A DNA stretch of 19,336 nucleotides. It comes from CAVHIG01 sp963636105 (GTDB taxonomy: Bacteria; Bacillota; Clostridia; Peptostreptococcales; Anaerovoracaceae). Position numbers and translations under genes: made by a program. Where the stretch lies: contig CAVHIG010000039.1 of the NCBI GenBank assembly GCA_963636105.1, positions 1 to 19,336 on the forward strand, given 5' to 3'. Under the pieces are notes generated by a model. It worked only from the letters and a program-made list of their open reading frames with translations. It had not been told where the DNA came from and searched no databases. Of the stretch, positions 1 to 7,897 are shown piece by piece (position 1 is the stretch's first letter; each line of letters begins with the position of its first letter).

Positions 1-287
1 TCCCTGAGCTCGCCGTATCTTTCCTTTGTAAGTTCTCCGTACATCTTATTCAAAGCCTCCGTTCCGTATTTTTGCAGAAACTCTGTAAGTATTCCTTCTT
101 CCTGTGCCTTCGCAACCGCCTCGCGAATGGCTTCCGGCAGACTTTCGGTCTGCTCCAGCGCTTCATTTACCAGGTAGACGAAGCGGCTGTACTCCATCAG
201 CGTCCGTGATTTTTTCAGGAGTTCCTTATCCCTATTATAGTTGATATTTACCAATTTTACAACGACTTCTATGCTGTTTTCCGGCGG
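1..287 (-). pseudogene. Rpn-family (PD-(D/E)XK nuclease/transposase) C-terminal remnant, partial
   Basis: The minus-strand frame is open from 368 to the left window edge. From about 287 it reads like the C-terminal half of Rpn-family recombination-promoting nucleases/putative transposases, which are abundant in Clostridia: a strand with PENSIEVVVKLVNINYN, a helix with KKSRTLMEYSRFVYLVNEAL, then EAIREAVAKAQEEGILTEFL. The PD-(D/E)XK catalytic half that should precede it is missing. The frame runs upstream into unrelated sequence and a TGA at 369-371, with no ATG and no ribosome binding site before a Met at about 198. I read this as a 5'-truncated copy; the 3' end lies outside the window. A TTG start within the piece cannot be excluded. 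The family call rests on remembered sequence pattern, not on a search. Confidence 0.6.
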
Positions 288-357
288 TTTTGCGGCAAAA
301 TTGTTACAATTCAGACCGCACGATGCTGTCGGAAGGCAAAAACCCGGCCGAAATTCC

Positions 358-386
358 TTGGAAAAATCTCAAAATAGCGCTATAAT
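358..386 (+). promoter_or_regulatory. Promoter of the pilus operon
   Basis: TTGGAA at 358-363, a 17-nt spacer and a perfect TATAAT at 381-386 form a sigma-A type promoter. It predicts a start near 393 and a leader of about 105 nt before the prepilin peptidase ATG. A small hairpin GTCTC/GAGAC (421-425 with 434-438, approximate) lies in that leader. The promoter overlaps the decayed 5' side of the Rpn-like remnant. Confidence 0.65.
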
Positions 387-497
387 GTCATTGGAAAACG
401 CGCAGAATTAAAATTTACAGGTCTCGAAAATCAGAGACGATGTCGACATGCGCTCAAAAATAATTTCGTGAAGGATTTTGAGAAGGACTTATATAAA

Positions 498-1508
498 ATG
501 ACAGAACTTACACTTTTTTTAAAAATTTACATTTGCGCGCTGGCCGGAATCATAGGCCTTGTGATGGGAAGCTTCTTAAACTGCGCGGCGATACGCATCA
601 CAACCGGCGAGCCCATTGCACGGGGACGTTCGCATTGCATGGCCTGCGGGCATCTGCTGGGCGTGAGGGATCTTGTGCCGCTTTTTAGCTGGCTTTTTCT
701 AAAGGGCAAGTGCCGCTACTGCGGGCAGAAGATTTCGGCGCGTTATCCGCTTAGTGAGCTCTGCGGCGCGCTGATCTATATTTTGATCGTGCTGAAATAC
801 GGCCTGTCGCTTGCGTCCTTTGCAGCGCTGGTACTTTTTTCCATAGCGCTGTGCATCGCATTTGCAGACATCGAGGATTATCTGATTCCGGACAGGCTCA
901 TAGCAGGCGGCATTATACTTCGGATTTTGCTTCTGCCACTTACGGCTACGGCTTCAGGGCTTTCAGGCGCTGCGGAAACGGCGGGGGCTGCAGCTCTCTC
1001 GGGTGCTACTGCGGAAACGGCGGGGGTCGCAGCTCTCTCCGGGAGCAGTGACTTTGCGGGACTGCCTGCCGGCGATTTTGCGGGTTTTGGCGGACTTGCT
1101 TCCGGCGGCGAAATGCTGCATGTAGCGCTTCAGAGCTTGATCGGAGGTCTTTCGATCGCGCTGCCTCTCCTTATAATCGTCCTTATCATGGACAGAATTT
1201 TAAAAAAGGAATCCATGGGCGGCGGCGACATCAAGCTCTTCTTTATGCTGGGTCTGTATTTTCCTTGGCAGGAGAATATACTTGCGCTGCTGCTGGCCTG
1301 CATTGTGGGCATAGTCGTGGGACTTGTGCAGCTGCGCGGGCTGAGAGAAGAGGAAGCCTTAGAAGAGAACGAATTTGTGGATGAGGCGGCAGACGAAGAA
1401 AAATCCGAGCCGCACCTTATTCCATTTGGACCTGCCATAGTGTGCGGATATTTCCTGACGAGCCTTTTCGGCAGCGAATTGATTTCGTGGTATCTGGGAC
1501 TGTTTTAA
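498..1508 (+). CDS. pilD: Prepilin peptidase (type IV leader peptidase / N-methyltransferase)
   Basis: Membrane aspartyl protease that cleaves the leader of type IV prepilins and usually methylates the new N-terminus. The N-terminal domain has the zinc-ribbon pair C47-x2-C50 and C72-x2-C75 after a GSFLNC motif. The catalytic aspartates are D124 in ADIEDYLIPD and D244 in GGGDIK. Several hydrophobic helices are visible. The 336 residues are longer than the usual 220-290 because of an Ala/Gly/Ser-rich insert at about residues 153-210 and an acidic stretch (REEEALEENEF...) near the end. I chose ATG 498 because AGAAGGA lies 10 nt before it; the frame also has GTG at 468, without a ribosome binding site. 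It is the first gene of the pilus operon. No assembly ATPase, PilC platform or pilin gene is in the window. Confidence 0.92.
   Translation: MTELTLFLKIYICALAGIIGLVMGSFLNCAAIRITTGEPIARGRSHCMACGHLLGVRDLVPLFSWLFLKGKCRYCGQKISARYPLSELCGALIYILIVLKYGLSLASFAALVLFSIALCIAFADIEDYLIPDRLIAGGIILRILLLPLTATASGLSGAAETAGAAALSGATAETAGVAALSGSSDFAGLPAGDFAGFGGLASGGEMLHVALQSLIGGLSIALPLLIIVLIMDRILKKESMGGGDIKLFFMLGLYFPWQENILALLLACIVGIVVGLVQLRGLREEEALEENEFVDEAADEEKSEPHLIPFGPAIVCGYFLTSLFGSELISWYLGLF
972..1049 (+). repeat. Two tandem 39-bp repeats inside the prepilin peptidase gene
   Basis: Two adjacent near-identical units begin with GCGGAAACGGCGGGGG at 972 and 1011. Each encodes 13 residues of the type AETAGxAALSGxx. 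They lie in the loop between the two catalytic-aspartate regions and are in frame. The nearby coding sequence continues the same Ala/Gly/Ser bias to about 1110. Confidence 0.8.
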
Positions 1509-1563
1509 AATAATCAAGTCAGACAATTTTTGTTGGTTTTTCCATCCAACCGCCCCGTATAGC

Positions 1564-1592
1564 TTGCTTTTTTGTAATTTTTTTGCTACAAT
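1564..1592 (+). promoter_or_regulatory. Second promoter, before pilM
   Basis: TTGCTT at 1564-1569, a 17-nt spacer and TACAAT at 1587-1592 with an extended -10 TG (TGcTACAAT). It lies in the 140-nt gap between the peptidase stop and the pilM start. The predicted start near 1599 leaves a leader of about 50 nt. It would let pilMNO be expressed apart from the peptidase. Confidence 0.5.
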
Positions 1593-1648
1593 GGAGCTGT
1601 ATAAGCGCAACTTTTACCTTGAGCAACGCGAAAGGAATGGATATAGAT

Positions 1649-2653
1649 ATGAAAAAATCGCTAATTGGAATAGAAATAAGCACGAGTGAGGTGGTAATGG
1701 CGCAGTTTACGCCGAGCGGACTCCTCACGGCGGTGGAGCGTTTGCCGGAGAATCTCGTACGCGACGACCGCATAATATCACATGAGCTGCTTTCGAGCTT
1801 CCTTAAGGAAATGCGCAGCTCTCATGGATTTTCTGGCAAAAAATGTGTATTGCTCCTTCCGGAGACTTCCACATATTTTCGTGCGATCTCACTGCCTGTC
1901 ATGTCGGAAAATCAGCTAAAGCTCAATCTTCCATATGAATTTCGTGACTTCGTGGGGAATGACAGTATGCGATATTTCTACGATTACGCACTCGAAAATA
2001 TGGAGACTGATGAGGCCGGAAGCCCTGTAAGTATGGATATTCTCGCGGCGGCGGCGAGTCGTCAGGTGGTGGACGAGTACAGACATCTCCTGAGAAACGG
2101 CGGCTTGCGGCTTGCAATTGCACTGCCCCGCGAAATGGCGCTCATCTATCTTTTCAGGAAGCACTCCGTCGTTTCCGCAGACCCATATCGCGAATTTTGC
2201 CTGATAGACGTAGGCTATGACCATACGCGAATCTACATCTCGGCGGGCGAAAAGCTGCGCGCTTCGAAGATTGTGGATATCGGCTGCCGCCAGATAGACG
2301 AGGCCATCGCTTCAGTCTACAATATCGACAAATACCTTGCGGCATCGTATCGGTATACAAATCACGAAAACGTTTTGGATTTCCCGGAGTGCAGGAGCGT
2401 GTACGAGCGGATTGCGCTGGAGATTATGAAAACGGTAAATTTTTACAAATATGAAAATCAGCAGACCGAGATATGCGACGTCTACTTTTGCGGACTCGGC
2501 GCTTCTCTTGAGGGACTTTGCAAGGAAATCATTGGATATATCGACTTTGAGCAAAGAGATATCCTCGAGATTTTGCCGGAGGAATGCGCAGGTGTCGAGG
2601 CGGTTCCGCGTTGCTTGATGGCTTTGAGCGCGACACTGGGAGAGGAGGAATAA
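1649..2653 (+). CDS. pilM: Type IV pilus assembly protein PilM-like (actin-fold ATPase)
   Basis: PilM is a cytoplasmic actin-like protein that binds the N-terminus of PilN and links the inner-membrane PilN/PilO platform to the pilus motor. Here the N-terminus IGIEISTSEVVMAQF is the phosphate-1 strand-turn of the actin fold. A central FCLIDVGYDHTRIYI matches phosphate-2, and VYFCGLGASLEGL near the end matches the adenosine motif. The 334 residues agree with the family (about 330-360). I chose ATG 1649: AAAGGA at 1631-1636 lies 12 nt before it, whereas the in-frame ATG 1637 touches that site and the TTG at 1583 lies in the promoter. Its stop is one base before the pilN start, so the two are coupled. 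Confidence 0.85.
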   Translation: MKKSLIGIEISTSEVVMAQFTPSGLLTAVERLPENLVRDDRIISHELLSSFLKEMRSSHGFSGKKCVLLLPETSTYFRAISLPVMSENQLKLNLPYEFRDFVGNDSMRYFYDYALENMETDEAGSPVSMDILAAAASRQVVDEYRHLLRNGGLRLAIALPREMALIYLFRKHSVVSADPYREFCLIDVGYDHTRIYISAGEKLRASKIVDIGCRQIDEAIASVYNIDKYLAASYRYTNHENVLDFPECRSVYERIALEIMKTVNFYKYENQQTEICDVYFCGLGASLEGLCKEIIGYIDFEQRDILEILPEECAGVEAVPRCLMALSATLGEEE

Positions 2654-2654
2654 G

Positions 2655-3599
2655 ATGGCAGACAATACAAATTATGGCAGCGAAAATTTCTCCCAGTTTG
2701 GAACAGGTGGAGATTCTTCCCAGTATGGTGCTGTGGCAAGTTCTTCGCAATACGGTGCAAGTGGAGATTCTTTGCAATATAGCGCGGGCGAGGACCTTTC
2801 AAAATATGGCACGGGCGATGACCTTTCAAAAAAATATGCTGCGAGCGGCGCAGGCCAAAAGTCCCAAAAACGCGGTCTGAAGGATTTGCTGACAATGGAG
2901 ATTGGCGGAAAGGGCGGCAAGAAGGGCAAGGGCGGCGGAAACGGCGCAGGCTCTGCTGGCAAGGGCGGCAGGAATGCAAAGGCAAAGCTTCCGCAAAAGC
3001 GCACTATGAACCTTGCGATGATCCAAAACAAGGACAACAGCCTGAAAAGAGTGCTCCCGATGGCCGTAATACTGGGTATAGCCATCGTGATATTTTGCAA
3101 GGTAGCCGTAATAGACAGAATAGCGGATCTCGGCGAGGCGCGTCAGAAATATGAGCAGTCGCGCGCGACTCTCACGAGCCTTGAGACGGCGCTTGAGGCC
3201 TACCCGGAGGTGCACGAAAAATATCTGCGCTATACGGACAATTATCAAAACGCCGAGGAATATGTGATCGTAAATAGAATTCAGCTGATAAATATGCTCG
3301 ATGAGGTGACAAGCGGCCTGGGCAGCATAAGCTCGATTTCTGTTGTGGATAATTCGGTTTCGCTTGAAGTGACTGCGGCAAATCTCGACAATGTGGCGGC
3401 GATAAAGGCGCGGCTCGATGCCGAGGAGCTGGTGCAGAGTGTGCGCGTCTATACGGCGGATACAAGTGACAGTGACAGGATTCAGGCAGGACGCCTCAAG
3501 GCTTCTGTCCTCATAACCATAGCAGATCCGGAGAAAGAGGCGACTGCGCCTGCAAGCAGCACGGACACAGAAAGCAGTGTAGAGGGGGAGGTTGCGTAG
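2655..3599 (+). CDS. pilN: PilN-like pilus assembly protein with a long disordered N-terminal extension
   Basis: PilN is a bitopic inner-membrane protein that pairs with PilO and binds PilM through its short cytoplasmic end. One membrane helix lies at about residues 136-152 (VLPMAVILGIAIVIFCKVAVI), followed by a coiled coil (EARQKYEQSRATLTSLETALEAY) and a ferredoxin-like extracellular fold. Before the helix there are about 130 residues instead of the usual 20-30. They hold five 9-residue repeats of the form SQYGxxxDS (residues 13-57), then a Gly/Lys-rich segment (GGKGGKKGKGGG) and the PilN-like entry MNLAMIQNKDNS. The C-terminal tail is Thr/Ser-rich. AGGAGG inside the pilM end provides the ribosome binding site. 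The role of the extension is unknown. Confidence 0.72.
   Translation: MADNTNYGSENFSQFGTGGDSSQYGAVASSSQYGASGDSLQYSAGEDLSKYGTGDDLSKKYAASGAGQKSQKRGLKDLLTMEIGGKGGKKGKGGGNGAGSAGKGGRNAKAKLPQKRTMNLAMIQNKDNSLKRVLPMAVILGIAIVIFCKVAVIDRIADLGEARQKYEQSRATLTSLETALEAYPEVHEKYLRYTDNYQNAEEYVIVNRIQLINMLDEVTSGLGSISSISVVDNSVSLEVTAANLDNVAAIKARLDAEELVQSVRVYTADTSDSDRIQAGRLKASVLITIADPEKEATAPASSTDTESSVEGEVA
2691..2825 (+). repeat. Five in-frame 27-bp repeats encoding SQYG-type 9-mers in PilN
   Basis: The units translate as SQFGTGGDS, SQYGAVASS, SQYGASGDS, LQYSAGEDL and SKYGTGDDL, followed by a degenerate SKKYAAS. The DNA of the units is diverged, so they are selected or old rather than recent duplications. The aromatic residue in position 3 is kept in every unit. 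Confidence 0.85.
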
Positions 3600-4187
3600 A
3601 TGAAAAAGAACATTTCGATGCGCGAGCTCATACTACTCGGCGCGCTTATCATAGTTGCGGCCTACTACTTTATGGTACAAGGGCCGATCGTAGAAGAAAA
3701 GGAAGAAATCGATGCCTTGCAGGCGGAGCTCGATCTGCAGATCGACGCAAGTGAGATGAAGCTTGTACAGATGCGCAGCATGGAGGCGGCGGTGGACGAG
3801 GTCTTTGCAAAGAACCCGAACCCGACGCAGGTGATACCGACCTACAACAACATCAACAACATCCTGCTCGAGCTGCATACAATACTCGATTCGACGAGCG
3901 AATATTCTATAGATTTCGATGCGGAAACGGCGGAGAGCGACATCGCGCGCAGGGTTATTACGATATATTTCAGCGTGCCGAGCCGCGAGGCTGCGCTTGA
4001 GAGGATTGCGGCCATTGAGAACAGCCCAAACCGTTATCTCATACGAGACCTGAGCATTTCGGACAATGAAAACGCGTATTATTCGAGGAGCGGCAGGACC
4101 AGCGCACGCTGGGAAGTGACGATGCATATCACAAGCTTTGAATATGTCAAGGATGCCTCGGCCTTGCCGGCGACTGAGGGTCAATAA
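3600..4187 (+). CDS. pilO: PilO-like pilus assembly protein
   Basis: PilO-type proteins have one membrane helix, a coiled coil and a ferredoxin-like domain, and form heterodimers with PilN. Here a helix at residues 10-26 (ILLGALIIVAAYYFMV) is followed by the coiled coil EEKEEIDALQAELDLQIDASEM and a C-terminal alpha/beta domain ending TMHITSFEYVK. The 195 residues and the position after PilN fit the family. The ATG follows the pilN TAG directly, with GGGGGAGG upstream, so expression is likely coupled. No PilP/PilQ secretin gene follows, as expected for a single-membrane cell. The operon ends at the hairpin at 4236-4274. Confidence 0.78.
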   Translation: MKKNISMRELILLGALIIVAAYYFMVQGPIVEEKEEIDALQAELDLQIDASEMKLVQMRSMEAAVDEVFAKNPNPTQVIPTYNNINNILLELHTILDSTSEYSIDFDAETAESDIARRVITIYFSVPSREAALERIAAIENSPNRYLIRDLSISDNENAYYSRSGRTSARWEVTMHITSFEYVKDASALPATEGQ

Positions 4188-4235
4188 GCTACTTCAAGAA
4201 TAATGAAAAGAAAATAAAAATGGCGGCGCAAAAAC

Positions 4236-4274
4236 AACGGCGGATTCCAAATGAAAAAAGTGGAATCCGCCGTT
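4236..4274. terminator. Bidirectional terminator between pilO and the PFL gene
   Basis: A perfect 14-bp stem (AACGGCGGATTCCA at 4236-4249 with its complement at 4261-4274) surrounds an 11-nt loop. On the minus strand it is followed by GTTTTTG, on the plus strand by TTTTC. It separates two convergent transcription units. Confidence 0.9.
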
Positions 4275-4291
4275 TTCTGATTCTAAAAGAT

Positions 4292-5650
4292 TTAGTTTTT
4301 CAAGCTCTGGAGCGGAGCAGGGATGCGGCCGCCGCGGTTTATGAATACCGCAGGGGAATTCGTATTGAGCCTCATGACCGGGCCGTTTCCGAGAAGGCCG
4401 CCAAAATCAAGCTCTTCGCCGTCCGCAAGGCCTATAGCCGGTATCAGACGCACTGCCGTTGTCTTGGAATTCACCATGCCGATCGCAGCCTCATCCGCGA
4501 TTATCGCGGAGATGACTTCTGCCGGAGTGTCGCCGGGAACGACGATCATATCCAGACCTACAGAGCATACGGATGTCATGGCCTCGAGCTTTTCAACCGA
4601 AAGAGCGCCCGAACGCGCCGCGTCTATCATGCCCGCGTCCTCAGTGACCGGAATAAACGCGCCTGAGAGTCCTCCGACGTTTGAGCTGGCCATTACGCCG
4701 CCTTTTTTGACAGCGTCATTGAGCATTGCAAGTGTGGCTGTCGTGCCATGTGCGCCGCAGCTTTCAAGTCCTATCTCCTCCAGGATGTGCGCTACAGAAT
4801 CGCCGACTGCCGGAGTAGGGGCGAGTGAAAGGTCTATGATTCCAAACGGTACGCCGAGCATTTTCGATGCCTCGCTGCCGACAAGCTGTCCCATACGCGT
4901 GATCTTGAAGGCCGTGCGCTTTATGACGTCGGCAACTTCGTTTAAGTCCGCGTCCTTTGGGAGCTTCGCAAGAGCCGAGCGCACTACGCCCGGGCCTGAA
5001 ACTCCGACATTTATGACGCAATCAGGCTCGCCTATGCCGTGGAAGGCGCCTGCCATGAAAGGATTGTCCTCAGGAGCATTGCAAAATACTACGAGCTTTG
5101 CGGCGGCTATGCACTGTCTGTCCGCTGTGAGCTCTGCGGCGCGTCTTACGGCCTGACCCATCAGCTTTACGGCGTCCATATTTATGCCGGCCTTTGTTGT
5201 GCCTACGTTTACGGACGAGCAGACGAATTCTGTCTCAGCAAGTGCCTCAGGAATGGAGGCGATGAGCTCGCGATCACCTGCGGAGAAACCCTTGTGCACA
5301 AGCGCCGAGTAGCCACCTATGAAGTTTACGCCGATATCTCTGGCCGCCTTGTCGAGGGTGCGCGCGTATTTTAGCGGATCTCCGCCGGATACGCCCAGCA
5401 GTATGGATATCGGAGTCACGGACACGCGCTTATTTACGATAGGAATGCCGTATTTTTTCTCGATTGTCTCGCCGGTCTTTACGAGATCCTTTGCGCAGCG
5501 AAGGATTTTTGCGTAAACTTTCTCGCACGAGCGGTCGATGTCGCTGTCGCAGCAGTCGATGAGGGAAATGCCCATGGTGATGGTACGAATGTCAAGGTTT
5601 TCGTCCTGTATCATGGTGATAGTTTCCATTATGTCTGACATATTTAGCAT
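4292..5650 (-). CDS. PFL family protein (UPF0210/DUF711)
   Basis: The 452 residues match the whole length of the UPF0210/DUF711 'PFL' family, which shares a glycyl-radical-enzyme-like barrel but has no established reaction. Recognisable stretches are the N-terminal ETITMIQDENLDIRTITMGI, the middle NVGVSGPGVVRSAL, SCGAHGTTATLAMLNDAVKKGG and the C-terminal AVFINRGGRIPAPLQSLKN. GGAGGTGA lies 6 nt before the ATG. It follows the ACT-domain gene by 18 nt. This pairing (UPF0237 then UPF0210) is widely conserved in Firmicutes, which suggests that the ACT protein regulates or partners it. The function remains unknown. It is closed by the terminator at 4236-4274. Confidence 0.92.
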   Translation of the reverse strand: MLNMSDIMETITMIQDENLDIRTITMGISLIDCCDSDIDRSCEKVYAKILRCAKDLVKTGETIEKKYGIPIVNKRVSVTPISILLGVSGGDPLKYARTLDKAARDIGVNFIGGYSALVHKGFSAGDRELIASIPEALAETEFVCSSVNVGTTKAGINMDAVKLMGQAVRRAAELTADRQCIAAAKLVVFCNAPEDNPFMAGAFHGIGEPDCVINVGVSGPGVVRSALAKLPKDADLNEVADVIKRTAFKITRMGQLVGSEASKMLGVPFGIIDLSLAPTPAVGDSVAHILEEIGLESCGAHGTTATLAMLNDAVKKGGVMASSNVGGLSGAFIPVTEDAGMIDAARSGALSVEKLEAMTSVCSVGLDMIVVPGDTPAEVISAIIADEAAIGMVNSKTTAVRLIPAIGLADGEELDFGGLLGNGPVMRLNTNSPAVFINRGGRIPAPLQSLKN

Positions 5651-5668
5651 TTTCTGTCACCTCCGATA

Positions 5669-5932
5669 TTAAATTCTGTGCATGGAGTTGAATATGTCCT
5701 CATGCATTACGTGGATTTGCATATCAGGCAGAACCTTTTCCAGCTTTTCCTTGAGTTCAAAGAGTTCGCAGCTCAGGGCGCTTATGTCCACGATCATGAT
5801 CATGGCAAAGTATTGCTGGAGTACGGATTGAGTAACTTCGATGACGTTTGCGTTTGCTTCCGCGCAGGTGCTGCTGACCTTTGCGAGTATGCCCACCATG
5901 TCTCTTCCTATTACAGATATTACAGCTTTCAT
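5669..5932 (-). CDS. ACT domain regulatory protein (UPF0237)
   Basis: A single ACT domain of 87 residues starting MKAVISVIGRDMVGILAKVS, with the beta-alpha-beta-beta-alpha-beta pattern of small-molecule-sensing ACT modules, and ending in IHVMHEDIFNSMHRI, typical of UPF0237. ACT domains usually bind amino acids as dimers; the ligand here is not known. AGAAAGGAC lies about 5 nt before the ATG. It is translated just before the PFL gene in the same transcript. The 121 nt upstream are AT-rich and hold the hairpin element at 6000-6063. TATA-like hexamers at about 5957-5966 could form a minus-strand promoter, but no convincing -35 is visible. Confidence 0.9.
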   Translation of the reverse strand: MKAVISVIGRDMVGILAKVSSTCAEANANVIEVTQSVLQQYFAMIMIVDISALSCELFELKEKLEKVLPDMQIHVMHEDIFNSMHRI

Positions 5933-5999
5933 TTTTTTGTCCTTTCTATTGTTTGTACTTATATATTTTTTTAAATTTAAATAACTTTGAAACTTTGAT

Positions 6000-6063
6000 G
6001 GCTTGGCCTACACCTACCTTCAGGACCAGATCGACTTGCACATGGAGGTTCGGCTACAGCTCC
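6000..6063 (+). repeat. Dispersed hairpin element, copy A (decayed right arm)
   Basis: The left half GGCCTACACCTACC, CAGGACCA and loop GATCGACTTGCACA match the copies at 12748 and 19187. The right arm is shortened: TGG is followed at once by AGGT, as if TCCTGA had been lost, then GGCTACAGCTC. The remaining pairing is CCA/TGG plus ACCT/AGGT with a 6-nt bulge. The CTACAGCTC variant recurs in the last unit of the array at 12986-13033. The stop codon and last two codons of the radical SAM gene (minus strand) lie inside the element. Confidence 0.75.
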
Positions 6064-7127
6064 CTTACAATATACATGTTATCCGAAAGGGATTTGTCTT
6101 GCCTGTAGGTAATTCGCAGGGCAGGGTATGCCTCCGCGAAATATTTTTTATTTACACCGCAATTACCTATCATATTTGAGAAGCAATGCGGATTGCTCAC
6201 AAATGTCAGAGCCTTGTCTGCCTCGATTTTATCAGCCCCGGTTCCGTCTGCAGAATCCGGCAAAATTCCAAGCCCCGCAAGCTGCTCTTCTATGCTTTCA
6301 CGCGCAATCATGCCCTCCACAATTTGCCGAAACGCCGGATGATAGGTGCGACCTGCGAGATTTTCGTTGCCGTCACTATCATTTATAATGTCCGTACTTT
6401 TGAGCCCTACACGCATGATATTTATTCCGGCGCTGTCGAGAATTTTGTACATTTCTTTCGTGATAAGCGCCGCTTCCTCAACCGTGAGAGGGGAGTAAGT
6501 ACCTTGCTCATACATATCAAAGAGCTCAGTATCCTTTATCACGATAGTTGGATAAAGGCGAGCGAGCGTAGGCGCGATTTTGACCGTCTCGCGAGCCGAA
6601 TACAGGCAGGTTTCAAGGCTGTCGCCCGGCAGACCGATCATAAGCTGAATACCGAGCTCAAAGCCATAGTCCTTGATGAGCTGCGAGCTTTTGTATACGA
6701 CCTCGGCATTGTGGCCACGGTTTGAAAGGGCGAGCACTCTGTCGTCGAAGGATTGCACTCCAAGCTCAATGACGTCGACATCATATGCCTTGAGATTGTC
6801 TAAAATTTCGCGGTCGATGTAGTCGGGGCGCGTGGAAAGGTGGATTTTATCGACCAGTCCGGCGCGTTTGTACTCTGCGGCAATGGCGAGGTATCGGCTT
6901 TGATCCTCAATCGGTATGCCCGTGAAGCTTCCGCCGAAGAAAGCGATTTCAATTGTTTTGAGTCCGCGGCCCTGAAGGGTAGGGAGGTAACTTTCTATGC
7001 GTCCTCGCACTTCATCTTCGGTGGCAGCGGTGAGCTTGGCTGTGATTTTTTTCTGATTGCAAAATACGCAGTCATTTGGACAGCCAAGATGAGGTATAAA
7101 TATTGGAATTATTGCATGTGTCTTCAT
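6054..7127 (-). CDS. Elongator-3-like radical SAM protein
   Basis: A radical SAM enzyme of 357 residues with the canonical CX3CX2C cluster C16-PND-C20-VF-C23 in HLGCPNDCVFCNQKK. Further family marks are the FFGGSFTGIP glycine loop, HLSTRPDYID, DVIELGVQSFDDRVLALSNRGH and QLMIGLPGDS. This layout is that of the Elp3-like catalytic core found in Firmicutes without the acetyltransferase domain of true Elp3; the substrate is not known. AGGGAT lies about 6 nt before the ATG. It lies 41 nt behind the DUF6873 gene, probably in one transcript. The last codons (REL, stop) overlap hairpin element copy A. In many Clostridia a similar gene lies beside rnc/smc, which are not seen here. Confidence 0.85.
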   Translation of the reverse strand: MKTHAIIPIFIPHLGCPNDCVFCNQKKITAKLTAATEDEVRGRIESYLPTLQGRGLKTIEIAFFGGSFTGIPIEDQSRYLAIAAEYKRAGLVDKIHLSTRPDYIDREILDNLKAYDVDVIELGVQSFDDRVLALSNRGHNAEVVYKSSQLIKDYGFELGIQLMIGLPGDSLETCLYSARETVKIAPTLARLYPTIVIKDTELFDMYEQGTYSPLTVEEAALITKEMYKILDSAGINIMRVGLKSTDIINDSDGNENLAGRTYHPAFRQIVEGMIARESIEEQLAGLGILPDSADGTGADKIEADKALTFVSNPHCFSNMIGNCGVNKKYFAEAYPALRITYRQDKSLSDNMYIVREL

Positions 7128-7168
7128 TTCTATATCCCTGTGTTTCTGTAAGCATACGTTCCGAGATT

Positions 7169-7891
7169 TCAGATTTCCTCTATTATGGATCCGATATCCG
7201 TGAGCTCGTATTCCGGAAAATATTTGAGCCTTACGCCGTGCTCCTCCACGAAGCAGCGTATCTCCTCGAAATCCGGGTGAGCGGCGAGGTTTCCGCTAAA
7301 TATCATCTCATCGCCGACTCTGCCGCTTGCTCCGCCGATAAATCCGTAGGGAAAGCCGGAAAGCTTCACAAAACCGGGTCTGATGAGGAGAATGTCGATT
7401 TCAGGCGCTTCCCGCCTTATAGCCTTGTAGATGCCTACGTCAGCGGTAATGGCCGCAGTCTCCGTGACTGTCGCGAGGCTGCACTTCGCATAGCCCTGGC
7501 GCACGTGAAGTGGGGTCAAGCCTGCCTTTGAGGCTGCTTGTAGAAGCTCCGGTGAGGTGTGAGCTGTATTGCATACAAGTCTGCCCGAAATCCCCGCGGC
7601 GCAGTAGCGTATATCCTGCGGGTATGCCTGTCCGAGCTCGCTGGGTTTGCCGTGAAATACGGGAGCAGAGCTTCGAACGCCAAGCTTGCACATATAGATG
7701 TCAGGATGCATGCATACGGCTCGCCAAGCCGGCTCCGCATTTTCAGAAAGCCCGCCTGAAATTCCGCTATCCGGCTTTACAAGGCAGACTACATGCTGCG
7801 ACTCAGCCTGAGAATTCATAATAGGAGAGCTTCTCAGCAGATATTCAATCAATATTCTATTTGCGTTTGCTGCGATAAAAATTTTACTCAT
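7169..7891 (-). CDS. DUF6873-type protein (guanidino-modifying-enzyme-like fold)
   Basis: A 240-residue soluble protein. Its C-terminus (GFIGGASGRVGDEMIFSGN, then YELTDIGSIIEEI) resembles the DUF6873 family, annotated as having the GME fold shared with arginine deiminases and amidinotransferases; no reaction is established. The assignment is from memory of the pattern. I chose ATG 7891 because MSKIFIAANANRI looks like the family N-terminus. TTG 7942 and ATG 7927 are possible longer starts, but neither has a ribosome binding site. A promoter at 7898-7926 would place the transcript start on or next to ATG 7891, suggesting a leaderless message. The radical SAM gene follows. Confidence 0.65.
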   Translation of the reverse strand: MSKIFIAANANRILIEYLLRSSPIMNSQAESQHVVCLVKPDSGISGGLSENAEPAWRAVCMHPDIYMCKLGVRSSAPVFHGKPSELGQAYPQDIRYCAAGISGRLVCNTAHTSPELLQAASKAGLTPLHVRQGYAKCSLATVTETAAITADVGIYKAIRREAPEIDILLIRPGFVKLSGFPYGFIGGASGRVGDEMIFSGNLAAHPDFEEIRCFVEEHGVRLKYFPEYELTDIGSIIEEI

Positions 7892-7897
7892 TTCTTT

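Noticed and set aside
1..467. A complete gene on the minus strand.
   Set aside because: The frame lacks a start and the N-terminal catalytic half; only a C-terminal remnant is supported.
468..497. GTG 468 as start of the prepilin peptidase.
   Set aside because: No ribosome binding site before it, whereas ATG 498 has AGAAGGA at good spacing and begins directly before the first membrane helix.
2482..3248. Minus-strand frames of 140-167 codons rich in His/Pro/Arg.
   Set aside because: Antisense of pilN and its repeats; no family features.
4220..5156. Plus-strand frames of 148 and 277 codons.
   Set aside because: They are shadows of the PFL gene, which has full family length, a strong ribosome binding site and recognisable motifs.
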